A stretch of 64,000 nt of DNA, taken from NCBI RefSeq assembly GCF_039542035.1, contig NZ_BAABHJ010000023.1, positions 310,001 to 374,000 of the forward strand, read 5' to 3'. Under the pieces are notes generated by a model. That model worked only from the letters and a program-made list of their open reading frames with translations, was not told where the DNA came from and searched no databases. This document shows positions 17,333 to 25,282 of the stretch, in pieces; the first letter of the stretch is position 1, and each line of letters opens with the position of its first letter. Both the position numbers and the translations under genes were made by a program. This DNA is from Actinoallomurus liliacearum (lineage in GTDB: Bacteria; Actinomycetota; Actinomycetes; Streptosporangiales; Streptosporangiaceae).

Positions 17333-18657
17333 CGCTCCTCGCGAGGGAACAGGAACCCGGTTCCACCTTCGTCGTTCACCCCGGCGCCGACGGCGCCGGG
17401 GTGGTCCGGCGGACGGTCCTGCCGGGCGGGCTGCGCGTCGTCACCGAGACCGTGCCCACCGTGCGTTCGGTGGCCTTCGGCATCTGGGCCGGGGTCGGGT
17501 CGCGTGACGAGTCGATCGAGGACGCCGGCGCGAGCCACTACCTCGAGCACCTGCTCTTCAAGGGCACCCGCAAGCGCACCGCGCTGGAGATCTCCTCGCT
17601 GATGGACGCGGCGGGCGGCGAGATGAACGCCTTCACCGCCAAGGAGTACACCTGCTACTACGCGCGGGTGCTCGACTCCGACATGCCGCTGGCCATCGAC
17701 GTCGTCTCCGACATGGTGACGGACTCCCTCATCGAGCCGCAGGACGTCGACGCCGAGCGCGGGGTGATCCTCGAAGAGATCGCCATGCACGACGACGACC
17801 CCACCGACGCCGTGCACGACGAGTTCTCCGCCGCGCTGTTCGGCGACACCCCGCTGGGGCGGCCGATCCTCGGCACGGTCGAGTCGATCAGCAGCATCGG
17901 CCGGGACCGCATCGCGCGGTACTACCGGGACCGCTACGTCCCGCAGAACCTCGTCGTCGCGGCCGCCGGAAACGTCGACCACGACGAGGTCGTGCGCCTG
18001 GTCGAGACGGCGTTCGCGGGCGTGCTCGGCGACGCCGCGCAACTGCCCAGCGCTCCGCGGATCGGCGGCCCCGGCGCGTCCCCCACGTCGGGCGTACGCT
18101 CGATCGTCCGCTCGACCGAGCAGGCGAACCTCATCCTCGGCACGGTCGGGATCACCCGCGTCGACGAGCGTCGGTTCGCTCTCGGCGTGCTGAACGCCGC
18201 GCTCGGCGGCGGGATGTCCTCCCGCCTGTTCCAGGAGATCCGGGAGAAGCGCGGGCTCGCGTACTCGGTGTACAGCTACAACTCCCAGTACGCCGACACC
18301 GGCATCTTCGGGGTGTACGCCGGGTGCCTGCCGGCCAAGGTCGACGAGGTCCTCGAGATCTGCCGCGACGAGGTCGCCAAGGTGGCCGAGCACGGCATCA
18401 CCGAGGAGGAGCTCGAACGCGGCAAGGGCCAGCTGCGCGGATCGTTCGTGCTGGGCCTGGAGGACACCGGGTCGCGGATGAGCCGCATCGGCAAGAGCGA
18501 GCTGGTCTACGACAGCCTGCTCTCGGTCGACGACATCCTGGGCCGCATCGAGGCCGTCACGCTGGACGACGTCCGTACGGTCGGCCGCGAGATCCTGGGC
18601 CGCCCGATGACGATGACCGCCATCGGGCCGTTCGAGGGCCGCGACTTCACGCTCTGA
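17329..18657 (+). CDS. M16 family zinc metallopeptidase
   Basis: The 442-residue protein overlaps pnp by ATGA. It has the inverted zinc motif HxxEH as HYLEHLLFKGT (about 70) and the downstream Glu in VILEEIAMHDDDP (about 150), so the catalytic N-terminal half is intact. The C-terminal half has the RxxY-type region EIREKRGLAYSVYS. Actinobacterial homologues adjacent to pnp are of the PqqL/mitochondrial processing peptidase-like type. No signal peptide is seen, so it is probably cytoplasmic. Physiological substrate unknown. Confidence 0.94.
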   Translation: MTLLAREQEPGSTFVVHPGADGAGVVRRTVLPGGLRVVTETVPTVRSVAFGIWAGVGSRDESIEDAGASHYLEHLLFKGTRKRTALEISSLMDAAGGEMNAFTAKEYTCYYARVLDSDMPLAIDVVSDMVTDSLIEPQDVDAERGVILEEIAMHDDDPTDAVHDEFSAALFGDTPLGRPILGTVESISSIGRDRIARYYRDRYVPQNLVVAAAGNVDHDEVVRLVETAFAGVLGDAAQLPSAPRIGGPGASPTSGVRSIVRSTEQANLILGTVGITRVDERRFALGVLNAALGGGMSSRLFQEIREKRGLAYSVYSYNSQYADTGIFGVYAGCLPAKVDEVLEICRDEVAKVAEHGITEEELERGKGQLRGSFVLGLEDTGSRMSRIGKSELVYDSLLSVDDILGRIEAVTLDDVRTVGREILGRPMTMTAIGPFEGRDFTL

Positions 18658-18668
18658 CACACGTTTTC

Positions 18669-18707
18669 GAGGGGGGTTCTGAGGCTGCGACGGCCTCAGG
18701 ACCCCTC
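18669..18707 (+). terminator. Terminator hairpin after the M16 peptidase gene
   Basis: A long stem pairs GAGGGG..TTCTGAGGC with GCCTCAGG.CCCCTC around a 7-base loop, with one or two bulges, 11 bases after the peptidase stop. It ends the ribosomal/pnp transcription unit. Confidence 0.75.
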
Positions 18708-18804
18708 TCTGGCGTTCGCCTGATGACTTGTCCTGGCGAGCGCCCGGCCGCAAAGGATCTTACGATCGCCGAGCGGCGGCAGAACGGCGGAGAGGAACGG
18801 CAGC

Positions 18805-19460
18805 GTGCCCGGTCTGGACGAGAAACTGCTTGAGATCTACGACGAGGTGTTGCGCCGCAACCCCGGCGAGGACGAATTCCACCAGGCAGTGCACGAGGTC
18901 CTGACCAGCCTCGGTCCGGTCGTCGCCAAGCATCCCGAGTACGCCGCGCGGCCGTGATCCGCCGGCTGTGCGAACCCGAGCGGCAGATCATCTTCCGCGT
19001 TCCGTGGGTCGACGACACCGGCGTGGTGCAGATCAACCGGGGCTTCCGGGTGGAGTTCAACTCCGCGCTCGGCCCGTACAAGGGTGGCCTGCGCTTCCAC
19101 CCCAGCGTCTACCTCGGCATCATCAAGTTCCTCGGTTACGAGCAGATCTTCAAGAACGCCCTCACGGGCATGCCGATCGGTGGTGGCAAGGGAGGCTCGG
19201 ACTTCGATCCGAAGGGCCGCTCCAACGGCGAGATCACGCGGTTCTGCCAGGCCTTCATGACCGAGCTCTACCGGCACCTCGGCGAGTACGCCGACGTTCC
19301 CGCGGGCGACATCGGAGTCGGTGGCCGCGAGATCGGTTACCTGTTCGGCCAGTACGAGCGGATCACCAACCGCTATGAGTCCGGTGTCCTCACCGGCAAG
19401 GGCCTGAGCTGGGGCGGTTCCCAGGTACGCACCGAGGCCACCGGCTATCTCCAACCCTGA
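18805..19460 (+). pseudogene. gdhA: Glutamate dehydrogenase remnant, frameshifted and truncated
   Basis: The frame from GTG 18805 encodes the normal N-terminus of GdhA up to VVAKHPEYAARP and then stops. The next frame from 18954 resumes exactly in the family sequence with VIRRLCEPERQIIFRVPW and continues through ALGPYKGGLRFHPSV, the catalytic-Lys region GMPIGGGKGGSDFDPKG, PAGDIGVGGREIGYLFG and GSQVRTEATGY. A one-base loss near 18950 explains the break. Immediately after ATGY the sequence turns to LQP and a stop. The whole C-terminal NAD(P)-binding half, about 220-250 residues, is absent, and a terminator follows. The product cannot be an active dehydrogenase. Confidence 0.9.
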
Positions 19461-19466
19461 CGCGGC

Positions 19467-19507
19467 CCACGGGTCCCTCATCCGGCTCCCGGATGGGGGA
19501 CCCGTGG
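19467..19507 (+). terminator. Strong terminator hairpin after the gdhA remnant
   Basis: CCACGGGTCCCTCATCCGG pairs with CCGGATGGGGGACCCGTGG across a CTC loop with two internal mismatches. It begins six bases after the truncated gdhA stop. Confidence 0.8.
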
Positions 19508-19588
19508 CCTGTCCCCGGCCCGGGCCGGAACGCGGTCGTCCGGGGCTCGGCGATAGGCTCGGCTGCGCAACCGGACCGGGAGGACGTC

Positions 19589-20326
19589 GTGATCAAAGTC
19601 GGGGTGCTGGGGGCGCGTGGGCGCGTCGGGGCCGAGCTGTGCCGGGCGGTCGAGGCCGCGGAGGACCTGGAGCTGGTCGCGGCGGTGGACGCCGGTGACG
19701 ACCGGGCACCCCTCCAGGCCGCCGAGGTCGCCATCGACTTCACCCATCCCGACGCGGTCATGGACAACCTGCGCTGGCTCATCGAGAACGGCGTGCACGC
19801 CGTCGTGGGCACCACCGGGTTCGACGACGAGCGGCTCGCGACGGTGCGCGGCCGGCTCGCGGAGCGGCCCGGTACGAACGTCCTGATCGCTCCCAACTTC
19901 GCCGTCGGCGCGGTGCTGATGATGAGCTTCGCGCAGAAGGCCGCGCCGTTCTTCGACTCGGTGGAGATCGTCGAGCTGCACCACCCGCACAAGGCGGACG
20001 CCCCGAGCGGCACGGCCCGGCGCACCGCCGAGCTGATCACGGCCGCGCGGGAGAAGGCCGGCGTGGGCCCCTCTCCGGACGCGACCACGACCGGTCTCGA
20101 CGGAGCGCGCGGCGCCGACGTGGACGGCGTCCACGTGCACGCCGTCCGCCTTGCCGGGCTGATCGCGCACCAGGAGGTGCTGCTGGGCGGGCACGGGGAG
20201 ACGCTGACGATCCGGCACGACTCGCTCAGCCGCGAGTCGTTCAGCCCCGGCGTGCTGCTCGCCGTCCGCCGTGTCGCCGAACTGCCCGGCCTCACGATCG
20301 GAATCGAGTCGCTGCTCGGCCTCTAG
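19589..20326 (+). CDS. dapB: 4-hydroxy-tetrahydrodipicolinate reductase
   Basis: DapB reduces the DapA product in the diaminopimelate/lysine pathway. Start GTG 19589 after GGGAGGA gives 245 residues: nucleotide-binding VGVLGARGRVGAEL (about 4), the AIDFTHPDAV loop (about 48), VVGTTGF (about 72) and the signature ELHHPHKADAPSGTA with catalytic His and Lys (about 131-145). Its stop shares CTAG with the convergent gene at 20323. dapA lies 21.5 kb away rather than nearby. Confidence 0.97.
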   Translation: MIKVGVLGARGRVGAELCRAVEAAEDLELVAAVDAGDDRAPLQAAEVAIDFTHPDAVMDNLRWLIENGVHAVVGTTGFDDERLATVRGRLAERPGTNVLIAPNFAVGAVLMMSFAQKAAPFFDSVEIVELHHPHKADAPSGTARRTAELITAAREKAGVGPSPDATTTGLDGARGADVDGVHVHAVRLAGLIAHQEVLLGGHGETLTIRHDSLSRESFSPGVLLAVRRVAELPGLTIGIESLLGL

Positions 20327-21057
20327 GCGTTGAGGCGGGTCAGCAGGGTCGCGACCAGGGTCTGGACCGACTCGCGGGAGCCGCGCCGGAGGTAGGCGCG
20401 GACGCGGCCCAGCACGTCGATGCGCGTCCCGTGGCCCAGGCCCGCCCGCAGGTGCAGGGGACCGGAGCGGCCCGGGGGCCCGAACCACCAGGCGGCCTCA
20501 CGGGTGTGCCGCCGCAGCACCTCGCCCGCGTACGCCCCGGCGAGCACGATCAGGTCCCCGTCGGAGAACTTCTCGTCCTCGTCGTCGGCGCGCAGGCCGT
20601 GCAGGCGCCGCCGCTCCTCCAGCGCGTCGTCCAGGAGTACGAGCGACTCGACCGAGCCGTCCAGCCCGTGCCGGGCGGCGAACTCGGCCGCGTTCGCGCC
20701 CTGCAGGGCGCCCAGGTCCGGTGTGCCGTCGAGCAGGTTGGGATGGCGGGCCGGGCGTCCGGTGGCCGGGCGGGGGCGCAGGGGACTGCCGATCGTCGCC
20801 GCTATGTCGCGGTCCCACAGGAACTGCAGCACGCTCTCGGGCGGCTGGCCGGTGCTGTGCACCAGAACGGTGGAGCGGTGTCCCTCGCTGCCGAGCCGCT
20901 CGGCGTGCGCCAGTGCGCCCGCCACCTTGATCATCAGCTGGACGTACTCCAGTGCCTCACGGTCCGGCGCCCAGTCGTCCGCCACGAGCCACAGCCCCTG
21001 GTCGCCGCCGGGGGGACCTGTTACGAGGTCGGCGCTGTCGAGGTCGGCGAGGCCCAC
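20323..21057 (-). CDS. Uncharacterised protein
   Basis: I do not recognise this 244-residue protein. The chosen start is GTG 21057, which follows GGAG; the frame is open to 21303 but the extra part looks non-coding. It is a soluble, Asp/Glu/Arg-rich protein: an N-terminal alpha/beta part (QGLWLVADDWAPDREALEYVQ, TVLVHSTGQPPESVLQFLWD), then NLLDGTPDLGALQGANAAEFAARHGLDG and a C-terminal part with DGDLIVLAGAYAGEVLRRH and AWWFGPPGR. It is divergent from the SpoIIE-type phosphatase gene, which may hint at a shared regulatory role. No catalytic motif is evident. Confidence 0.65.
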   Translation of the reverse strand: MGLADLDSADLVTGPPGGDQGLWLVADDWAPDREALEYVQLMIKVAGALAHAERLGSEGHRSTVLVHSTGQPPESVLQFLWDRDIAATIGSPLRPRPATGRPARHPNLLDGTPDLGALQGANAAEFAARHGLDGSVESLVLLDDALEERRRLHGLRADDEDEKFSDGDLIVLAGAYAGEVLRRHTREAAWWFGPPGRSGPLHLRAGLGHGTRIDVLGRVRAYLRRGSRESVQTLVATLLTRLNA

Positions 21058-21220
21058 AGGATGAACTCCGTACGGGGGAAGTGTTCGCTGCGGCGAACAT
21101 TGTCGCGCCGTTGGGCATCCGGTGCACTTCGACCCGCCGTGCACCGGGGACTCAGGCGGCCCGGGAGGTCCGCCGCCGCACCGTTTCACCGCGAACGCGG
21201 CAGGGTAGGCGGTCAACGAG

Positions 21221-22444
21221 ATGGACGAGTTGGTAGGAGAGGTCCTCTCGCAGGTGCTGAACCGCTCCCACCTGCTACGGCCGGGCACGACCGCGCAGAT
21301 CATCGCCGAGGAGGGACGCCCGCTCGGCGTCCGGGACGCGACGATCTACCTCGCCGATCTGGAGCAGGAGCACCTGCGGCCGATACCGCGTGCGGACGGC
21401 CGGCTGGTGCCGGCCCTGCGGATCGACTCGACCGTCGCCGGGCGGAGCTACCGGGCCATCGAGATCCGGCGCGGCCCGACGGACGAGGACGGATCGCAAC
21501 TGGTGTGGCTGCCGCTCATGGACGGCAGCGAACGGCTGGGCGTGCTGGAACTCCTCGTCGAGGACCTGAGCGAGGAGGCGCTGGACTGGTGCCGGGCGTT
21601 CGCCTCGCTGGCGGGCCTCCTGGTCGTCAGCAAGAGCCACTACAGCGACACCCACGCCCAGGTCCGGCGGAGCCAGAAGATGGCGCTGCAGGCCGAGATG
21701 GTGTGGGCGTTCATGGCCCCGCCGACCTTCGCCACCGAGGAGGTCGTCGTCGCCTGCGCGATCAGGCCGATCTACGGGGTCGGCGGAGACGCCTACGACT
21801 ACTCGCTGGTCGGTGACCATCTGCACGTCTCGATCCTTGACGCGGTCGGGCACGACCTTCCGGCCGGGTTGATCGCCAGCGTCGCGCTGGCCAGCTGCCG
21901 CAACACCCGCCGCGCCGGCGGAGAGCTCGCCGACATGGTGGCGTACGCCGACCACGCGATCGCCAGCCAGTTCGGCACGTCCCGGTTCGCCACCGCGCTG
22001 CTGTGCGACCTCGACGTCGGCACCGGCCTGTTCAGGTGGGTTCCCTGTGGGCACCCGCCACCCCTGTTGATCCGGGGGAACAAGGTCATCAAGGAGCTCT
22101 TCCACCGGCCACGGCTGCCGCTCGGCCTGGTGAGCGACCGGGACGGGCCGGACCTCGACGAGAGTCCGCCCGTCTACACCGAGCAGCTCCAGCCGCAGGA
22201 CCGGCTGCTGCTCTACACCGACGGCGTCGTCGAGGCGCGGGCGGCCGACGGCAGCCAGTTCGGCGTGCGGCGCCTCGGCGACTTCGTCATCCGCCACGGC
22301 GCGGCCGGCCTGCCCGCCCCCGAGACGCTGCGCCGCCTCAACCGCGCCATCCTCGACTTCCAGCACGGCCGGTTGGCCGACGACGCCACCACCGTGCTCG
22401 TGGAGTGGCGGCCCCAGAACCTGCGACCGAAGTACGCGTTCTGA
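21221..22444 (+). CDS. GAF-like/SpoIIE-type PP2C serine/threonine phosphatase
   Basis: The 407-residue protein has an N-terminal GAF-like sensory part (about 20-150, with GVRDATIYLADLEQEHLRPI) and a C-terminal PP2C/SpoIIE domain (about 165-395). Metal-binding signatures are visible: YGVGGDAYDYSLVGDHLHVSILDAVGHD (GD and D..GHD), CGHPPPLLIRG, LLYTDGVVEARA and GRLADDATTVLVEW. Such proteins dephosphorylate anti-sigma-factor antagonists in stress signalling. No partner switch genes (STAS or HATPase kinase) are adjacent. Start ATG 21221 has a poor ribosome-binding site. Confidence 0.88.
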   Translation: MDELVGEVLSQVLNRSHLLRPGTTAQIIAEEGRPLGVRDATIYLADLEQEHLRPIPRADGRLVPALRIDSTVAGRSYRAIEIRRGPTDEDGSQLVWLPLMDGSERLGVLELLVEDLSEEALDWCRAFASLAGLLVVSKSHYSDTHAQVRRSQKMALQAEMVWAFMAPPTFATEEVVVACAIRPIYGVGGDAYDYSLVGDHLHVSILDAVGHDLPAGLIASVALASCRNTRRAGGELADMVAYADHAIASQFGTSRFATALLCDLDVGTGLFRWVPCGHPPPLLIRGNKVIKELFHRPRLPLGLVSDRDGPDLDESPPVYTEQLQPQDRLLLYTDGVVEARAADGSQFGVRRLGDFVIRHGAAGLPAPETLRRLNRAILDFQHGRLADDATTVLVEWRPQNLRPKYAF

Positions 22445-22459
22445 GCCTCGGCCACGCGC

Positions 22460-23340
22460 TCAGCGGCCGGCGCGCAGGCCGGCGAACAGGTCCTCCTCGG
22501 GCAGCGTGACCTCGACGTGGGAGCGGGCCAGGTGGTAGTCCTCGGTGGGCCACACCAGGCGTTCGACGTCGCGGTCGTGCAGCATGAAACCGGCGTTCGG
22601 GTCGATCTGCGTGGCGTGCGCGAGCAGCGCCCGGTCCCGGACCGGGAAGTACTCCGCGCAGGGGACGCGCGCGGAGAACTCTGGCGCGGGGACGTCATCG
22701 GGGAACTCGGCCAGCACTTCGCGCATGCCGGAGTCGAGGCCGCGGGCGGTCATGGCGTCGTGCAGCGCCTGGAACCACGCCTTGGACAGGGCGCCGTGGT
22801 AGTAGAGCTTGGCGGGCCGCCACGGCGGCCCCGCCTCGGGGTGGCGGCCGGCGTCCCCGGCGGCGTCGAAGGCGGCCGCGGTGACCTCGTGCGTCCTGAC
22901 ATGGTCGGGGTGCGGGTAGCCGCCGGTCTCGTCGTAGGTCACGATCACGTGCGGGCGGAACTCGCGGATGAGCGCCACGAGCCGTCCGGTCGCCTCATCC
23001 AGCGGCGTGCGGGCGAAGCACCCGTCGGGCAGCGGCTCGCCGTCCGCGGGCAGCCCGGAGTCGACGAACCCCAGGAACCGCTGCCGGACACCGAGGATCC
23101 GCCGGGCGGCCGCCATCCGGCGCGCCGGATGGCGGCGAGGTTCTCCCGGACGCCGGGCCGGTCCATGGCGGGGTTGAGCACGTCGCCGCGTTCTCCTCCG
23201 GTGCAGGTGACCACCAGGACGTCCACGCCTTCGGCGGCGTACTTGGCCAGTGTCGCCGCGCCCTTGTTGGACTCGTCGTCGGGATGGGCGTGCACGCTCA
23301 TCAGGCGAAGCGGTTCGCCGGGGGTGATGCGCAGATTCAC
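22460..23340 (-). pseudogene. mca: Mycothiol conjugate amidase (Mca), frameshifted
   Basis: Mca cleaves mycothiol S-conjugates, releasing mercapturates and GlcN-inositol. From GTG 23340 the product reads LRLMSVHAHPDDESNKGAAT (zinc motif AHPDDE) and CTGGERGDVLNPAMD to ENLAAIRRA. It then leaves the family sequence at about 23122. The next frame continues MAAARRILGVRQRFLGFVDSG, TYDETGGYPHPDHVRTHE (second metal motif), TQIDPNAG and WPTEDYHLARS to the stop at 22460. The expected Glu codon between RRA and MAAARR reads as two bases, so one base is missing. All catalytic motifs are otherwise present. It could be a sequencing error in a difficult palindrome. Confidence 0.88.
23109..23136. repeat. Perfect 28-bp palindrome at the mca frameshift
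   Basis: Bases 23109 to 23136 are fully self-complementary, centred on CGCG, with 14 bp on each side. The missing base of mca falls inside it, on the CCGGATGG arm; the ancestral-type codon there would have interrupted the symmetry. Confidence 0.95.
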
Positions 23341-23439
23341 AGCTGCCTTTCATCGGTGAAGTCCGCCAGGCGGCGGAGGAACGCGGTCGGGGTGGGAAGC
23401 GGCGGGCCGGCCGGAGGCGCCCACTCACCGGCCCGGGCC

Positions 23440-23467
23440 CACGCCCGCGCTCGGGAGCGCGGGCGTG
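23440..23467. terminator. 13-bp GC-rich inverted repeat
   Basis: CACGCCCGCGCTC and GAGCGCGGGCGTG flank two bases. It lies between the small gene ending at 23576 and mca (both minus strand) in a 235-bp stretch where I see no convincing gene. It could terminate the small gene's transcript. Confidence 0.5.
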
Positions 23468-23575
23468 AGGTCCGCGTCGGCGGGGACGCCGGGCGCGCCC
23501 GACGCCAGGAGCCGCAGCCTCGCCGGCACGGCCTCGACCTCTCCGGAGGCGGCAGGAACGTGCACGGCGCTCGCC

Positions 23576-23707
23576 TCAGCGGCCCTTCTTGCCACGCCGT
23601 GGCCGGGGCGGCACCGGCCGGTGGGCCGGGCGGATCCGACGGATCGGCCCGGCGTCCTGGGCGCGGCCCTTGCGGCGTCCTGCCGGAGGGGTGATGCGCA
23701 TGTTCAT
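23576..23707 (-). CDS. Small basic protein, 43 residues
   Basis: ATG 23707 is preceded by GAGAGGAGCACGT, a good ribosome-binding site with five-base spacing. The product begins MNMRITPPAGRRKGR and ends PRPRRGKKGR, with 15 or so Arg/Lys and many Pro. No family is recognised; the composition suggests nucleic-acid or ribosome binding. The first residues resemble those of the downstream mca frame (MNLRITPG). It is divergent from the TetR gene, with a palindromic operator-like site between them, so it may be the TetR target. Confidence 0.55.
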   Translation of the reverse strand: MNMRITPPAGRRKGRAQDAGPIRRIRPAHRPVPPRPRRGKKGR

Positions 23708-23737
23708 ACGTGCTCCTCTCGTTCGGTTGCGAGGTCG

Positions 23738-23758
23738 AACTTAGGTCGAACCTAAGTT
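23738..23758. promoter_or_regulatory. Operator-like palindrome between small gene and tetR
   Basis: AACTTAGGT-CGA-ACCTAAGTT is a perfect 9+9-bp inverted repeat in an unusually AT-rich spot of the divergent intergenic region. Position and symmetry fit the binding site of the adjacent TetR regulator (inference). Confidence 0.7.
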
Positions 23759-23804
23759 TGTGTCAAGCATTAATTTAGAACGAGCCTATGAGAGGATGAG
23801 TGCC

Positions 23805-24443
23805 ATGCCCGCAGGACTTCGTGAGCTGAAGAAGCAGCAGACCCGCCAGGCGATCTCCGACACCGCGACGCGGCTGTTCCTCGAGCGCGGCTTCGAGGCG
23901 GTGACCATCGCGGAGATCGCGGCCGCCGCCCAGGTGGCCAAGATGACCGTCACCAACTACTTCCCGCGCAAGGAGGACCTCGCCCTCGACTATCACGAGA
24001 CCTTCACCGCCGCCCTGGCCCGCACCGTCGCCTCCCGGGCCGACGGCGAGTCCGCGCTGGCCGCGCTGCGCCGCGAGTTCCTGGCCGCGGTCGAACGGCA
24101 CGACCCCGCGATCGGCTTCACCGGGCGGGACTTCGCCCGCATGATCGCCGACAGCCCCGGCCTGACCGCCCGGCTGCGCGAGCTGCACGACCAGCGCGAG
24201 GACGCCCTCGCTCGTACGCTCGCCGCCGAAACGTCGGCCGCTCCCGGCGACCTCACGCCCAGGGCCGCCGCCGCGCTGCTCACCGCCGCCCACCGCACCC
24301 TGTTCCAGCACGCCATGGACCTGGCTCTGGAGGGCCGGAGCGACCAGGAGATCGCCGCCGCCTTGACCCGCTCGGCCCGCCAGGTGTTCGGCCTGCTGGA
24401 CGCCTCGCTGGCCGACTACGCGGTACGCGGCGAACGATCGTGA
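23805..24443 (+). CDS. TetR family transcriptional regulator
   Basis: From ATG 23805 (ATG 23796 is an alternative) the 212-residue product begins LRELKKQQTRQAISDTATRL and has a TetR HTH (FEAVTIAEIAAAAQVAKMTVTNYFPRKEDL, about 30-60). The C-terminal ligand domain is helical and unassigned. The HTH sequence TVTNYFPRKEDLALD is typical of regulators of efflux or oxidoreductase genes. It probably controls itself and the divergent small gene through the palindrome at 23738. Confidence 0.9.
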   Translation: MPAGLRELKKQQTRQAISDTATRLFLERGFEAVTIAEIAAAAQVAKMTVTNYFPRKEDLALDYHETFTAALARTVASRADGESALAALRREFLAAVERHDPAIGFTGRDFARMIADSPGLTARLRELHDQREDALARTLAAETSAAPGDLTPRAAAALLTAAHRTLFQHAMDLALEGRSDQEIAAALTRSARQVFGLLDASLADYAVRGERS

Positions 24444-24459
24444 GGCGCGCGGAGGGCGG

Positions 24460-25206
24460 TCACGGCGTCGGGAAGCCGTACTTCCGCAGGATCGCGGTAG
24501 CGGTGGGGGAGCGCAGCCAGGCGACGAAAGCCTTCGCCGCCGCCTCGTGGTCGCTCGCGCGCAGCGCGGCGGCGAAGTAGGTCGCGGTGACGTTCTGCTG
24601 GGCCGGGATCGGCACGCTCGTCGCCGAGATGCCCGCCGACCTCATGTCGGTCACGTAGACGATCCCGGCGTCGGCCCGGCCCGTACGGACCCGGGTGAGC
24701 ACGGTGCGCGCGTCGGCCTCCTCCGACCGCGGCCGTACGGTGACGCCCGCCTTGGCCAGGACCTGGGCCGCGTACCGTCCGACCGGCACGATCGGGCCGC
24801 CCAGGACCACGCGCAGCCGGCTGTCGGCGAGTGAGGCGAGTCCCTGGATGTGCTTCGGATTGCCGGGTGCCACGGCGATGGTCATGGAGTTGTAGGCGAA
24901 CGCGCGACGGCCGGTGACCCTGTCGGCCACGGTGTCCATGGACGCCTGGTCCGCGGTGGCCAGCACGTCGGCGGGCTCCCGCTCCTCGACGTCCATCGCC
25001 AGATCCTGCGAGCCGGCGAACTCGAACCGCACGGTCACGTTCTTCGCCGCCGCGCCGTACGCCGTGCCGAGCTCCTCGAACGCTTCGGTCAGCGATGAGG
25101 CGGCCAGGACGGTCAGGTTGATCCGCTCGTCGCCGGAGGCGATGCCGCAGCCGGCCAGCGCCAGCGCGACCGCGGCCAGCGCGGCGACGCGTGGCATGGG
25201 GGGCAT
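24460..25206 (-). CDS. ModA-like molybdate-binding lipoprotein (second copy)
   Basis: The 248-residue protein has a lipoprotein signal (AALAAVALALAGC, Cys about residue 20) followed by the ModA fold: TVLAASSLTEAFEELG, RFEFAGSQDLAMDVE, ADVLATADQASMD and ADAGIVYVTDMRSAG. ModA proteins capture molybdate or tungstate for an ABC importer. It is the last gene of the mod cluster, 76 bp after modC, and probably has its own promoter because the gap carries a motif shared with the cluster's front. It is clearly diverged from the first ModA (27087), so a different oxyanion is possible. Confidence 0.88.
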   Translation of the reverse strand: MPPMPRVAALAAVALALAGCGIASGDERINLTVLAASSLTEAFEELGTAYGAAAKNVTVRFEFAGSQDLAMDVEEREPADVLATADQASMDTVADRVTGRRAFAYNSMTIAVAPGNPKHIQGLASLADSRLRVVLGGPIVPVGRYAAQVLAKAGVTVRPRSEEADARTVLTRVRTGRADAGIVYVTDMRSAGISATSVPIPAQQNVTATYFAAALRASDHEAAAKAFVAWLRSPTATAILRKYGFPTP

Positions 25207-25264
25207 GCGCGCTACTTTAGGGCGACCCTTCCGCCATCACCGAAAACAACGCGCCGTCGGCGCA

Positions 25265-25275
25265 GATATCCGTGT
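25265..25275. promoter_or_regulatory. Shared GATATCC-GTGT motif upstream of second modA
   Basis: GATATCCGTGT occurs here in the gap between modC and the second modA. The same motif with one extra C lies upstream of the HTH-TOBE gene at 28296, in the same orientation. It is a candidate site for the molybdate regulator; this is inference from two copies only. Confidence 0.35.
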
Positions 25276-25282
25276 GTCGCCG

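Noticed and set aside
23465..23755. Plus-strand 96-codon frame between mca and tetR
   Set aside because: Poor composition, and it overlaps the better-supported small minus-strand gene and the operator.
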